From assembly GCA_018365815.1 (NCBI GenBank), contig JAGZJH010000005.1, positions 1 to 64,000 on the forward strand: DNA of 64,000 nt. The letters are read 5' to 3'. The DNA is from Erysipelotrichaceae bacterium (GTDB lineage: Bacteria; Bacillota_I; Bacilli_A; Erysipelotrichales; Coprobacillaceae). The notes beneath the pieces are model-generated. The model had not been told where the DNA came from and did no database searches. It saw only the letters and a list, made by a program, of their open reading frames with translations. The position numbers and the translations under genes were made by a program. Numbering within the stretch: position 1 is the first letter of the stretch; every line of letters begins with the position of its first letter. This document shows positions 52,786 through 61,066 of this stretch, piece after piece.

Positions 52786-52962
52786 TTAGTCATCTCCATA
52801 AAGGATAAAATGCACATATTCTTCTTTATTTTCCTCGATGAAGTTTACTAATTCATAGAAGTCATTTTCATACGCCAGTCTTTGAACCATGTAAATATCA
52901 AACATATTTGTAAGACCCGTATCTCTTATGTGAAGTATCTGCTCCTTTATCTTTTGATCCAT
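52786..52962 (-). CDS. DUF5049 protein
   Basis: A 58-aa protein: MDQKIKEQILHIRDTGLTN followed by MFDIYMVQRLAYENDFYELV. This matches the short DUF5049 family (Q-I--IRdtG-tNMFD---V---A---g--eLV-fi). The ATG at 52962 follows GAGGG. DUF5049 genes sit next to DUF4314 genes in many Firmicutes prophages; the function is unknown. Confidence 0.82.
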   Translation of the reverse strand: MDQKIKEQILHIRDTGLTNMFDIYMVQRLAYENDFYELVNFIEENKEEYVHFILYGDD

Positions 52963-52966
52963 AGTT

Positions 52967-53191
52967 CTAACCCTCAATCTTTCTACAGGAGTCTTCACCA
53001 TAAACAACATTCAAACCACATCCGTTATCCCAGGCAACCATAATGCTTGCCATATCATCAACGCCAATAACTGTACCTTTTGTTCCAATCGGTGGTGCTT
53101 GGATGTCATCCATCTTGGTAAGTTCAACTCTTGTTCCTGTTGGATACTGTTTTCTTACCCTCTCAACAATTTCTTTACTTGGAAATCTCAT
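52967..53191 (-). CDS. DUF4314 protein
   Basis: A 74-aa protein: VERVRKQYPTGTRVELTKMD, DIQAPPIGTKGTVIGVDD and VAWDNGCGLNVVYGEDSCR. This is the DUF4314 family, a small beta-barrel/SH3-like protein. The ATG at 53191 follows AAGGAGG. It overlaps the preceding gene by 17 nt. The biochemical role is not known; proximity to methyltransferase genes is typical. Confidence 0.85.
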   Translation of the reverse strand: MRFPSKEIVERVRKQYPTGTRVELTKMDDIQAPPIGTKGTVIGVDDMASIMVAWDNGCGLNVVYGEDSCRKIEG

Positions 53192-53864
53192 CTGTTTTGA
53201 CCTCCTTTTTTGCAGCATCTTTAAATGCTGAAGAACCACTTAAGTTTTTAAGTAAAACTTTTCTGTCTGCTTTATATTCATCTCCAATGAATCCTAATCG
53301 CAAAAGGAAACATCTAAATGCATACTTTTCATTTGTGACTGCTTTTTCTGTGGCATTGATTCGTTTTTGTTTCATTGTCATTTTACATAATGCCTCGATT
53401 AATTTGGTGTAGGAGATTGCCTCATCCGGATTGATTTCTTCAAACCAAGGGAATCTCACTTCATAAGCACCTATCTCATATTCTAGATGTTTAAGTCCTA
53501 ATGCCTTCTGAATTAAATATCCTTTCGCATCAAGTAATGCATCCAACTTATCGATATTCACTTCATGCTTAGGAACTGCAACCGTAAGCTCCACATTTTC
53601 GCTATGTGGGCCTTTTTCTGTTTCATCAGTTTCTTCATTGGACTCTGAAATAAAGCCTTTTTGTGCAAGTTCCTCTAGCAAGTTTTCAACTTCTTCACTA
53701 TCAGCTCTGTCATCAAATTCTAGGTTACCTTCTTTTGTGACCGTGAAATAATCAATCTCGTATGCACAAGTCGGCATATATTTATATACTGCTTTAGCAC
53801 CTGTAATGTCTGAGATTGCTTTAACTAATGCTTTACGATCTTCTGCGTGATAATTAACAATCAT
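53175..53864 (-). CDS. 'Virulence-related protein' family of mobile elements
   Basis: A 229-aa protein. The N-terminus IVNYHAEDRKALVKAISDIT, followed by KAVYKYMPTCAYEIDYFTVTKEG, identifies a family common in clostridial phages and ICEs that is loosely labelled virulence-related protein. The middle is a Glu-rich linker, and the C-terminal half (IEALCKMTMKQKRINATEKAVTNEK, FRCFLLRLGFIGDEYK) is helical and Lys-rich, suggesting nucleic-acid binding. No demonstrated role is known to me. It overlaps both neighbours, consistent with one operon. Confidence 0.75.
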   Translation of the reverse strand: MIVNYHAEDRKALVKAISDITGAKAVYKYMPTCAYEIDYFTVTKEGNLEFDDRADSEEVENLLEELAQKGFISESNEETDETEKGPHSENVELTVAVPKHEVNIDKLDALLDAKGYLIQKALGLKHLEYEIGAYEVRFPWFEEINPDEAISYTKLIEALCKMTMKQKRINATEKAVTNEKYAFRCFLLRLGFIGDEYKADRKVLLKNLSGSSAFKDAAKKEVKTDEISK

Positions 53865-54081
53865 GATTTTGACCTCCCTTTGTTTTTAATAATTCTTTCA
53901 GTACTTTGTTTACCTCAGTAGTACCAAGTGCGATGGTTTTGCCATATCCCTTTGAAAGAACAACTTTGTCATTCCCATTTACGCCAAGGGTATAAACGTG
54001 CTCACCATACTTTTCATTTACTTTGTACCAAAGTTCTAAGGTTCTTTTTGAAATTGCATCTAAACCTTTCTTTGCAGCCAT
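53854..54081 (-). CDS. Small conserved phage protein (75 aa)
   Basis: A 75-aa protein, MAAKKGLDAISKRTLELWYK through VYTLGVNGNDKVVLSKGYGK. I do not recognise a domain. The ATG at 54081 has AAGGAGG 10 nt upstream, and the shared promoter element at 54112-54142 lies 30 nt before it. It is the first gene of the 53-54 kb operon leading to the virulence-related, DUF4314 and DUF5049 genes. Confidence 0.7.
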   Translation of the reverse strand: MAAKKGLDAISKRTLELWYKVNEKYGEHVYTLGVNGNDKVVLSKGYGKTIALGTTEVNKVLKELLKTKGGQNHDC

Positions 54082-54111
54082 CTTTATGACACCTCCTTTT
54101 CTTGGTACTAC

Positions 54112-54142
54112 ATATATCACTCTAAAGGGAGTAAATAGCAAG
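54112..54142 (-). promoter_or_regulatory. Shared phage promoter element, copy 3
   Basis: CTTGCTA and CCCTTTAGAGTGATATAT occupy the same spacing as in copies 1 and 2. It reads as -35 TTGCTA with an extended -10 TGATATATG, and it drives the four-gene unit starting at 54081. Confidence 0.72.
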
Positions 54143-54182
54143 TTGATTCACATAATAATGTGTACAAATAATAAAGGAAAAA

Positions 54183-55685
54183 TCACTCTTCTAATTGTGT
54201 AGCCCATACGATTCCGGATAGAACGAATACTACATTTGGAAGAGCTACACCATTTCCCCACATCTTATATTCTGCAGAATCACTGTGAGGATTTTTTAGC
54301 CATTTTATTATTTGATTATCTGATTTAGGTTTTGTACTTTTACCAATTGCTAATCGATGCGTTTCAAAAACATCTCTCCAAAAACTAATGTCTTCATCAG
54401 TTGGGTTTTCAGTTTCAAGATTCTTGCACCAAAAGTCTGGGAAACCTTGAAGCCTTGCACATTCTGTAGGAGTAAGTCTTCTTACGATATATTGAGGTTC
54501 GTTTACAATCGGAGGGTCTTTATAGTCTGTAGCAACTAGAGTGTTCGCTTTTTCTTCTTCAGCCAATGTAAAAAAAGATGCCTTGCTTGAACTATAAACC
54601 GGATGAGCAACACCACTAGCTCCGGCTGCAACAATGGTAGGTTCAACTTCCTCTTCAACTTGAAAACTGAACTTTGCATTGTATCCTTGATTCATAGCAG
54701 GTCTTCCAATTCCATATGAAACGACTGCAACACCACCTTGATTCCTATCAGGAGTAGTTCCTCCTGTATCAAGAGTTCTAGAAACATCCGTTTCATAAAC
54801 ATTGGCACGAGCATTCTTTGTACCTTCCGAAGTTAATCTCACATCAAAGCTTTTCACATTCGAAACAACGAAAGGCTGATTATTTCCGCCTGTACCATAA
54901 GTTGAAAGTACAGTTGGTGCTATTTCTTCTAATTCTTTGAACCTAGTATCTTGGCCATGATTTTCAAACACTACGCTATTGCTTGCATCTTCAATGCTTG
55001 TTCTAGTACCACAGGTAGTGTCTTTCCACGAAGAGATGCTCTTTTTAGAATACCCAGACAAGCCTTCTGACTCAAATAGTATTTTTCCTGCACTGAAACC
55101 TCCAAAATCTGCGACAAGGTAGATACGTCTTCTTCTTTGGGGTACTCCCCAAAATTGAGCATCAAACACTCGCCAAGCGACTGAGAAATCATCTCCCATG
55201 ATTTTTCCTGCACCCATCCACTTTGTAGGTTTAGGCACTGACAATGATTCATCTTTGATTTTGCAGATTTCTTCGATGACTGCTTTGAAGTCATCTCCTT
55301 TGTTGGAACTAAATGCTCCTGGCACGTTTTCCCAAACGATAAATCTTGGTTTCTTTCCATTCGTTTTACACCTCATTTCTTTAATGATTCGTATTGCCTC
55401 ATAGAATAGACTAGAGCGAGAACCACTTAGGCCATCTCTTTTTCCTGCAATACTCATATCCTGGCAAGGACTACCAAAGGTGATAATATCAACCGGTTCT
55501 ATTTCTCCACCATTCATTTTAGAAATGTCACCATAGTGTTTTACAAACGGCATCCTTTTTGTTGTTACTCGAATAGGAAAAGGCTCAATTTCCGATGCCC
55601 ACAATGGGGTAATTCCGGAAATCAAGCCTCCGAGTGGAAATCCACCTGAACCATCAAATAAACTTCCTAGTGTTAATTTATTCAT
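54183..55685 (-). CDS. Phage DNA (cytosine-5) methyltransferase
   Basis: A 500-aa C5-cytosine methyltransferase. Motif I is GSLFDGSGGFPLGG, the catalytic motif IV GSPCQDMSIAGKR (nucleophilic Cys), motif VI ENVPGAF, motif VIII QRRRRIYLVADF, and the C-terminal motifs IX-X include RLTPTECARLQGFPDFW and GNGVALPNVVFVL. The region between VIII and IX is the target-recognition domain. No cognate nuclease is adjacent, so it is probably an orphan methylase protecting phage DNA. The ATG at 55685 overlaps the previous gene by 8 nt. Confidence 0.95.
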   Translation of the reverse strand: MNKLTLGSLFDGSGGFPLGGLISGITPLWASEIEPFPIRVTTKRMPFVKHYGDISKMNGGEIEPVDIITFGSPCQDMSIAGKRDGLSGSRSSLFYEAIRIIKEMRCKTNGKKPRFIVWENVPGAFSSNKGDDFKAVIEEICKIKDESLSVPKPTKWMGAGKIMGDDFSVAWRVFDAQFWGVPQRRRRIYLVADFGGFSAGKILFESEGLSGYSKKSISSWKDTTCGTRTSIEDASNSVVFENHGQDTRFKELEEIAPTVLSTYGTGGNNQPFVVSNVKSFDVRLTSEGTKNARANVYETDVSRTLDTGGTTPDRNQGGVAVVSYGIGRPAMNQGYNAKFSFQVEEEVEPTIVAAGASGVAHPVYSSSKASFFTLAEEEKANTLVATDYKDPPIVNEPQYIVRRLTPTECARLQGFPDFWCKNLETENPTDEDISFWRDVFETHRLAIGKSTKPKSDNQIIKWLKNPHSDSAEYKMWGNGVALPNVVFVLSGIVWATQLEE

Positions 55686-56955
55686 TTTTCTCATCACCAT
55701 CCTCAACTTCTTTTACTAAAGCAGAGTATGGAATCTTCTCGCCATTTCTAATAACAAAGACATCACCACTATTACCTGTATCTTCCACAAATCTTCTAAG
55801 GATGACCGATGCATATTTCTCATCAAGTTCCATCGTATAACAGATACGATTTGTCTTTTCACAGGTCATCAAAGTAGAACCACTGCCACCGAATGTATCA
55901 ATGACAATTGCATTTTCCTGACTTGAATTTCCAATGGGGTAAGCAAGCAAATCTAATGGCTTAGAAGTTGGATGATTTTGATTTTTCTTTGGCTTATCAA
56001 AATTCCATATTGTAGTTTGACTTCTTCCTGCATTCTTGCTCCAGTAGTGTTTTCCATTTTGAAGAAAGCCATAAAGCACTGGTTCGTGCTGCCACTGATA
56101 ATCAGAACGCCCTAAAACAAGTGAGTTCTTTACCCAAATACAACATCCGGACAAATGAAATCCGGCATCAATGAATGCTTTTCTAAAATTAAGTCCTTCA
56201 GTATCTGCATGGAACACATATGCAGCACCACCTTTTTCCAAATGGTCTGCCATATTTTTAAATGCAGAAAGCAAAAATTCATAAAACTTATCACTTTTCA
56301 TCTTGTCATTTTTAATTGAAAGACCATCAGAACTTTCAAATGATACATTGTATGGTGGATCGGTTAAAACTAGGTTTGCTTTCTTTCCATCCATTAGAGT
56401 AGATACATCTTCTTCGCTTGTAGCATCACCACACATAAGTCGGTGTCTGCCAACGCTCCAAATATCTCCTCGTTTGACAAACGCTGCTTTCTCTAGCGCC
56501 TCGGATAAATCATAATCATCATCTTCCACATCAGAAGTATCATCTTTTCCAAATAACTCAGCTAGGTCATTTTCATCAAATCCGGTTAATGCAATATTAA
56601 AATCTTCCCCTTGTAAAGATTCAATCTCAATACGAAGTAATTCTTCATCCCAACCTGCATCCATAGCCATTCGGTTATCAGCTAAGATGTATGCTTTCTT
56701 TTGTGCCTCAGTTAAATAATCAACGAACACACATGGGACTTCTTTGATTCCTTCTTCTTTCGCAGCAAGAATTCTTCCATGACCTGCGATTACATTTAAT
56801 TCTCTATCGATAATGACCGGATTGATAAAACCAAACTCACGAAGGGAAGAACGAAGTTTCATTACTTGTTCTGCAGAGTGGGTTCTTGCATTATTGACAT
56901 AAGGAATAAGCTTTGAAACTTCTACAAGTTTCATCTCTGTTGTTGTTTTACCCAT
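55678..56955 (-). CDS. ParB-domain/adenine (or N4-cytosine) DNA methyltransferase fusion
   Basis: A 425-aa two-domain protein. Residues 5-120 are a ParB/sulfiredoxin-like domain (VSKLIPYVNNARTHSAEQV, INPVIIDRELNVIAGHGRIL). Residues 160-410 are a beta-class methyltransferase with catalytic LTDPPYNVSFESSD, motif IDTFGGSGSTLMTCEK and NHPTSKPLDLLAYPI. This layout is widespread in phages and prophages. It modifies adenine-N6 or cytosine-N4 at an unknown site. AGGAGGTAGCT precedes the ATG. It is cotranscribed with the phage MetK and the cytosine methylase. Confidence 0.93.
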   Translation of the reverse strand: MGKTTTEMKLVEVSKLIPYVNNARTHSAEQVMKLRSSLREFGFINPVIIDRELNVIAGHGRILAAKEEGIKEVPCVFVDYLTEAQKKAYILADNRMAMDAGWDEELLRIEIESLQGEDFNIALTGFDENDLAELFGKDDTSDVEDDDYDLSEALEKAAFVKRGDIWSVGRHRLMCGDATSEEDVSTLMDGKKANLVLTDPPYNVSFESSDGLSIKNDKMKSDKFYEFLLSAFKNMADHLEKGGAAYVFHADTEGLNFRKAFIDAGFHLSGCCIWVKNSLVLGRSDYQWQHEPVLYGFLQNGKHYWSKNAGRSQTTIWNFDKPKKNQNHPTSKPLDLLAYPIGNSSQENAIVIDTFGGSGSTLMTCEKTNRICYTMELDEKYASVILRRFVEDTGNSGDVFVIRNGEKIPYSALVKEVEDGDEKNE

Positions 56956-56964
56956 AGCTACCTC

Positions 56965-57747
56965 CTAAAAAAGACCCCATTCTGCAAATTTCTCAAAACC
57001 ACCGACAGAGTGAATATACTCTCTTGCGATTTCAACAATTTCACTGTATGGTTTTCCATCAATCGTATCATCACCAATTGCACAAACAAGATTTACTGTT
57101 TTTCCTGTTTCTTGTGCCTTTAAGAATGCGTAGATATTTACAGATACATCTGCTTTTGATAAATCTTTACCATGAAGACCTCCACCTGTAACTGAATCAC
57201 CCATATCAGAACCAAGTTTTCTATTAGTTGCACCTGTATCAACATCCGTGCCACCGGTCCAATCACCTATAGGATTAATTTCAGCACTAGGATATGTAGA
57301 TTTTAAATCTGTAGTTTTTGCATTACTTTGGCAAATGATAAGTCTGCTCTCATCAAGAATGTACTTTCCATCATATGGGTAAGCCTCATAGATTTCATTT
57401 GTGATAACGGACAACATTTTTTGTTCAGATGTTAAAGGTACTCCTTTGAAGATTCCGTTATCCCCACATTTGATCTTTTCTTCTTGGTTCTTAGCAAGAT
57501 GTGTATCTTGAGGAACAATCACTATATCGGGAGTAACATTCCCTGCAATACGAGTAATTGCACCTTCAATATCTTTTTCATCAAGAGTAGCTGATGTTTC
57601 AATAATCGCATGGCACACACCATGTCCGATTAAGACTTCTACAGCAATCTTTGGATTTTCTTCTTTTCCATATGCTAAATCTACAATCGCTCCGGCAATT
57701 CTATCTGCGATTTTATCCGGATGTTTTGGATTTACTTTTTCAATCAT
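56965..57747 (-). CDS. Phage-encoded S-adenosylmethionine synthetase (MetK homologue)
   Basis: A 260-aa MetK-family protein. HPDKIADRIAGAIVDLAYGK is the N-terminal ATP/methionine motif, GDNGIFKG-PLTSEQ replaces the usual GDQG-MfGyA box, and INPIGDWTGGTDVDTGATNR and GDSVTGGGLHGKDLSKADVS correspond to the conserved phosphate-binding and GGGAFSGKDptKVDRS segments. It is about two-thirds of the cellular enzyme length. Making SAM next to two methyltransferases suggests it fuels phage DNA methylation; activity is inferred. GGAAGGAAGAT precedes the ATG, 2 nt from the small terminase gene. Confidence 0.9.
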   Translation of the reverse strand: MIEKVNPKHPDKIADRIAGAIVDLAYGKEENPKIAVEVLIGHGVCHAIIETSATLDEKDIEGAITRIAGNVTPDIVIVPQDTHLAKNQEEKIKCGDNGIFKGVPLTSEQKMLSVITNEIYEAYPYDGKYILDESRLIICQSNAKTTDLKSTYPSAEINPIGDWTGGTDVDTGATNRKLGSDMGDSVTGGGLHGKDLSKADVSVNIYAFLKAQETGKTVNLVCAIGDDTIDGKPYSEIVEIAREYIHSVGGFEKFAEWGLF

Positions 57748-57749
57748 AT

Positions 57750-58301
57750 CTATCTTCCTTCCCTTGCTCTTAATAAGCGTTCCATCAAATCATTTTGTGG
57801 TGCAGCATCATCATAATCTGTGCTGCAGTTTTCTTTTACAATCTGAAATATTTCATTCCACAGCCTTACAGCTTGGTTCATATAATTAATACCAATGTTA
57901 ATAAATGGAGATGGTATAGGTTTGCCTGTTGTTGGATGCTTGGAAAGAAAACCTAGTTTATTAGTCATCTCTTCGCACTGAATCCAACGAGCAGAACACA
58001 TCGCATATCTCTCTAATAACTGAGGAGATACTTTTGATGCACATCCTATCTTTTTAAGCCATCTCCATGTTTCTTCATAAATATCTGATGCTTGAAGTTC
58101 TTCTCCGTCTCTTTGTTTTGCAGACAAGAAATCATGCGGCTTTGGCATCTCCACACCTTCAACATCCGGTATATCTAAAATTTCTAATTTTCTACCACCG
58201 GGATTTCCACTGTTTGCTTTATCTTTTACAGCTGATTTTTTACGACCTGCACCCGGTCTTGCACCACCACGGCCGCCTATATTATTTGATTTTGTAGGCA
58301 C
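57750..58301 (-). CDS. Phage terminase small subunit (P27 family)
   Basis: A 183-aa small terminase. The N-terminal GGARPGAGRKK motif (AT-hook-like) is followed by a region with YEETWRWLKKIGCASKVSPQ, LERYAMCSARWIQCEEM, LGFLSKHPTTGKPIPSPFI. These are hallmarks of the P27-type small terminase. It recognises the packaging site for the large subunit, although here that gene lies 5.8 kb away. The GTG at 58301 is preceded by GGAGGATG. The HNH nuclease gene upstream is its usual partner in cos phages. Confidence 0.9.
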   Translation of the reverse strand: MPTKSNNIGGRGGARPGAGRKKSAVKDKANSGNPGGRKLEILDIPDVEGVEMPKPHDFLSAKQRDGEELQASDIYEETWRWLKKIGCASKVSPQLLERYAMCSARWIQCEEMTNKLGFLSKHPTTGKPIPSPFINIGINYMNQAVRLWNEIFQIVKENCSTDYDDAAPQNDLMERLLRAREGR

Positions 58302-58394
58302 GTCTCGTCATCCTCCTTTAATTACCCTTTTGAATACGCTTTTTTTACACAGAAGACCCCACGCCGTTCCACGGTAATCTCATTTGTATAGATT

Positions 58395-58412
58395 TTGACC
58401 GCCCCTAGGCTT
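58395..58412. other. Candidate cos-like packaging site region
   Basis: GACCGCCCCTAGGC (58397-58410) is a short GC-rich patch in otherwise A/T-rich DNA, located at the 3' end of the HNH gene and just before small terminase, the position where cos sites of P27/HNH phages usually lie. The exact cut point cannot be seen. Confidence 0.35.
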
Positions 58413-58797
58413 TGTCTTCATATTCATAAATTCTATGTTTTTTGCCATTTTGATAATCTCCACGCTCTCCATGAATTTTTGCATGACATGATTTACAAAG
58501 TGATATGAGATTACTTCTATCATGCGTTCCACCTTCAGCAAGCGGTAACTTATGATGAACCTCATCTACCGGAACAATGATTCCTTTTTCAAAACACAAT
58601 TCACAAAACGGATGCTCTTTAACATACTTATCACGGATTCGTTTCCATGCTCGTCCATACCTACGGCGTACAGCTTTATCCCTGCCATACTTCTCGTAAG
58701 CTTTATTCATTTCCTTTTCGTGTTCCTCGCAGTATCTTCCTTCGGTTAAATTAGGACAACCGGGATAGCCACAGGGTTTCTTCGGTTTTCTTGGCAA
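58405..58797 (-). CDS. Phage HNH endonuclease
   Basis: A 130-aa HNH nuclease. An N-terminal zinc-type Cys cluster (CGYPGCPNLTEGRYCEEH) is followed by the HNH core: HPFCELCFEKG, VDEVHHKLPLAEGG, THDRSNLISLCKSCHAKIHG. In cos phages HNH proteins of this kind act with terminase in DNA packaging. The start is most likely a TTG at 58797, with AAAGGAGG 7 nt upstream; longer frames would begin beyond this site. Confidence 0.92.
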   Translation of the reverse strand: MPRKPKKPCGYPGCPNLTEGRYCEEHEKEMNKAYEKYGRDKAVRRRYGRAWKRIRDKYVKEHPFCELCFEKGIIVPVDEVHHKLPLAEGGTHDRSNLISLCKSCHAKIHGERGDYQNGKKHRIYEYEDKA

Positions 58798-58863
58798 GTT
58801 CGCACCTCCTTTTTTAATTGTTTTTATTGTGTTGTTGTATTGGGCTAAAACAACTAGACAATA

Positions 58864-58903
58864 AGAAAAGCCCTTGAAGGATTGCTCCAACAAAGGCTCT
58901 TTG
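58864..58903 (-). terminator. Terminator after the sigma-like regulator gene
   Basis: On the minus strand AGAGCCTTTG pairs with CAAGGGCTTT (one mismatch) around a 14-nt loop, followed by a short T-rich tract. It separates the early regulator/replication genes from the HNH/terminase operon. Confidence 0.6.
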
Positions 58904-58953
58904 CTTTTTTATATATTTTTCTACAATACCATTTTACTACTTTCGCTTAGGAA

Positions 58954-59388
58954 CTAACAGTGGCCTGAGGGTGAACTAGGGTGGCTTCTTTCAAAATGCT
59001 CTAAAGCTCTAGCATGAACACGCTTTATCCATCTATGCGAATAGTTCATTTCTCTTGCAATGTCCTCAATCTTCATAAGCTTAGAATATCTATACCTAAG
59101 TACCAATTCTTCTATTGGATCTTCCATACCATCAATTGCCACATCTACTTCATGTTTTAAATACTCTAGCTTTGCATAATCATTTATGAGTTCTTCTTCT
59201 AGAACATTTATTTTCTCAAGATACCTTTCAAAAGGTGCTTTAGTATTTCTTGTAGCTGCGTAATGTGGTTCAAAACTTGGTGATGCCGGACAACTTGCAA
59301 GTTCTCGATAACACTGTATTCTCTTCTCTTTTATTTTAATTAGCCTTTGTAGTTCAAACGGTTGATTTAAAAATTCTTTTGCTGTCAT
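58954..59388 (-). CDS. Phage sigma70-region-4-like transcriptional regulator (DUF1492/ArpU-like)
   Basis: A 144-aa protein: MTAKEFLNQPFELQRLIKIK, then a coiled-coil segment, then IEELVLRYRYSKLMKIEDIA and REMNYSHRWIKRVHARALEHF, a sigma70 region-4-like HTH. This architecture (DUF1492, related to ArpU/RinA-type late activators) is typical just before phage terminase genes, where such proteins switch on late transcription. The ATG at 59388 is preceded by GGAGGTG. A transcription terminator follows. Confidence 0.88.
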   Translation of the reverse strand: MTAKEFLNQPFELQRLIKIKEKRIQCYRELASCPASPSFEPHYAATRNTKAPFERYLEKINVLEEELINDYAKLEYLKHEVDVAIDGMEDPIEELVLRYRYSKLMKIEDIAREMNYSHRWIKRVHARALEHFERSHPSSPSGHC

Positions 59389-59441
59389 ATCTGACACCTC
59401 CGATTTTTCTTTCCCTCGGATTGTCAATTTTTGTCTTTGAT

Positions 59442-60782
59442 TTACAATTTTGCTTTTACAGCATCGATTAAACTGCTTTGAGTTTTATCTTTTCGTTTTA
59501 ATGCTTTCATGATATCTTCGTCAATCGTATCTTTGGTAACAATGTGATGAATAACAACTGTGTCATTTTGACCTTGTCGATATAACCTTGCATTGGTTTG
59601 CTGATAAAGTTCTAAGCTCCAAGTAAGACCAAACCAAACAAGTGTAGAACCTCCGCTTTGAAGATTTAAGCCATGACCTGCACTTGCCGGATGAATAACT
59701 GCTACAGGGATTTTTCCATCGTTCCAATCCTTGATGTCGTTAGAGGTTTTGATTTCACGAACTTCAAATCTTTCTTTTATGCGTTCTAGATCATGTTTAA
59801 ACCAATAAGCTACAAGTAGAGGTTTTCCATTTGCACTCTCAATCAAGTCCTCAAGTGCATCTAACTTTCTATCATGAATTGTTACAAATTCTTTATCCTC
59901 AAGATAGATTGCACCATTCGCCATTTGCGATAATTTATTAGAAAGCGATGCTGCATTGGCTGCTGTAATCTCTCCATCCGGAATAGAAAGTACAAGTTCT
60001 TTTTTCAAGGTTGTATAACTTTTCTTTTCCTTTTCTGAGATTTGTACCACTGTTTCACATTCAATTAATTCTGGCATTTTTAAATGGTCAGTAGCTTTCA
60101 TTGAAATTGTTATGTCAGATATTTTTTCATAAATTATCTTTTCTGCAGAAGGAAGAGGCTTATAGCTATAAACAATAGGACCATTCATTTTATCGGGTGT
60201 AAAATATGCATTTCTATACTGTCCAACAAATCTTCCAAGTCTTACTCCCATATCTAAGATTTTGAATTCTGCAAACAGATCCATAAGTCCGTTACTTGAT
60301 GGTGTTCCTGTAAGTCCAATTATTCTTCTTATCTTAGGTCTAACCTTCATCAATGACTTAAATCGTTTAGAACTATAATTCTTAAAAGAAGAAAGTTCAT
60401 CGATAACAACCATATCAAAGTCAAATGGAAGTTTACTTTTCTCTACAAGCCAAGGAATATTCTCTCGATTGATAATATAGATATCTGCGTTTTCTTTTAA
60501 TGCGGATATTCTTTCTTTTTCTGTACCTACAACCACTGAATATTTAATATTAGAAAGATGGCTCCATTTTTCAATTTCTTCTGGCCATGTGTTCTTAGCC
60601 ACTCGAAGAGGTGCTATCACCAAAACTCGATGTGCATCAAAATAATCAAATAAGAGATTATTGATAGCTGTCAAAGTAATGCTTGTTTTTCCAAGTCCCA
60701 TATCAAGTAGTAATGCTGCTATTGAATTTCTTTCGATAAAGTCAGTCGCATATTTTTGATAGCTATGTGGCTCGTATTTCAT
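59442..60782 (-). CDS. SNF2-type DEAD/DEAH-box helicase of the phage replication module
   Basis: A 446-aa SF2 helicase. Motif I is LLDMGLGKTSITLTAI, the DEAD-like motif II VIDELSSFKN, and motif VI NARLYRQGQNDTVVIHHIV; MKYEPHSYQKYATDFI is the Q-like N-terminus. The size is typical for phage SNF2/DEAD helicases encoded between a VRR-NUC and a sigma-like gene. It overlaps the VRR-NUC gene by 20 nt; the ATG at 60782 follows GGAGGTGTTATCG. It is probably part of replication or recombination machinery. Confidence 0.92.
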   Translation of the reverse strand: MKYEPHSYQKYATDFIERNSIAALLLDMGLGKTSITLTAINNLLFDYFDAHRVLVIAPLRVAKNTWPEEIEKWSHLSNIKYSVVVGTEKERISALKENADIYIINRENIPWLVEKSKLPFDFDMVVIDELSSFKNYSSKRFKSLMKVRPKIRRIIGLTGTPSSNGLMDLFAEFKILDMGVRLGRFVGQYRNAYFTPDKMNGPIVYSYKPLPSAEKIIYEKISDITISMKATDHLKMPELIECETVVQISEKEKKSYTTLKKELVLSIPDGEITAANAASLSNKLSQMANGAIYLEDKEFVTIHDRKLDALEDLIESANGKPLLVAYWFKHDLERIKERFEVREIKTSNDIKDWNDGKIPVAVIHPASAGHGLNLQSGGSTLVWFGLTWSLELYQQTNARLYRQGQNDTVVIHHIVTKDTIDEDIMKALKRKDKTQSSLIDAVKAKL

Positions 60783-61044
60783 CGATAACACCTCCAATTT
60801 GCTCCATCCCATCAATGACATAAATTCGAAAGCCAAGCCCCATCAATAATTTATGCCTAACCACTTGCAAAGGCCTCGGTTTTTTATTTGGTGCTTTCAG
60901 TTCCACAAAAGCAAACTTGCCTTTTGGTAGAAGAACTATTCTATCCGGCATTCCTGAAAAACCAGGAGATACGAATTTAGGACAAATGCCACCATGCTTT
61001 TTTACAGTATCTACAAGTTTTTGTTCTATTTCTTTTTCTCGCAT
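60763..61044 (-). CDS. VRR-NUC domain nuclease
   Basis: A 93-aa protein consisting of a VRR-NUC (PD-(D/E)xK) domain: EKEIEQKLVDTVKKHGGICPKF, GMPDRIVLLPKGKFAFVELK with the catalytic D...E-x-K, and RPLQVVRHKLLMGLGFRIYVID. The same fold acts as a structure-specific nuclease (Holliday junctions, flaps). The ATG at 61044 follows GGAGGTATTT. Gene order VRR-NUC then SNF2 helicase is a common phage replication pair. Confidence 0.92.
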   Translation of the reverse strand: MREKEIEQKLVDTVKKHGGICPKFVSPGFSGMPDRIVLLPKGKFAFVELKAPNKKPRPLQVVRHKLLMGLGFRIYVIDGMEQIGGVIDEIRAT

Positions 61045-61066
61045 AAATACCTCCAAAATCTATAAT

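Noticed and set aside
52720..52790. A separate small gene in the gap before the DUF5049 gene
   Set aside because: Only short frames without ribosome-binding sites are present; the stretch is better explained by the shared promoter element.
54971..55360. 129-codon minus-strand frame inside the cytosine methyltransferase gene
   Set aside because: It lies in another frame of a gene with intact catalytic motifs, and its composition is not protein-like.
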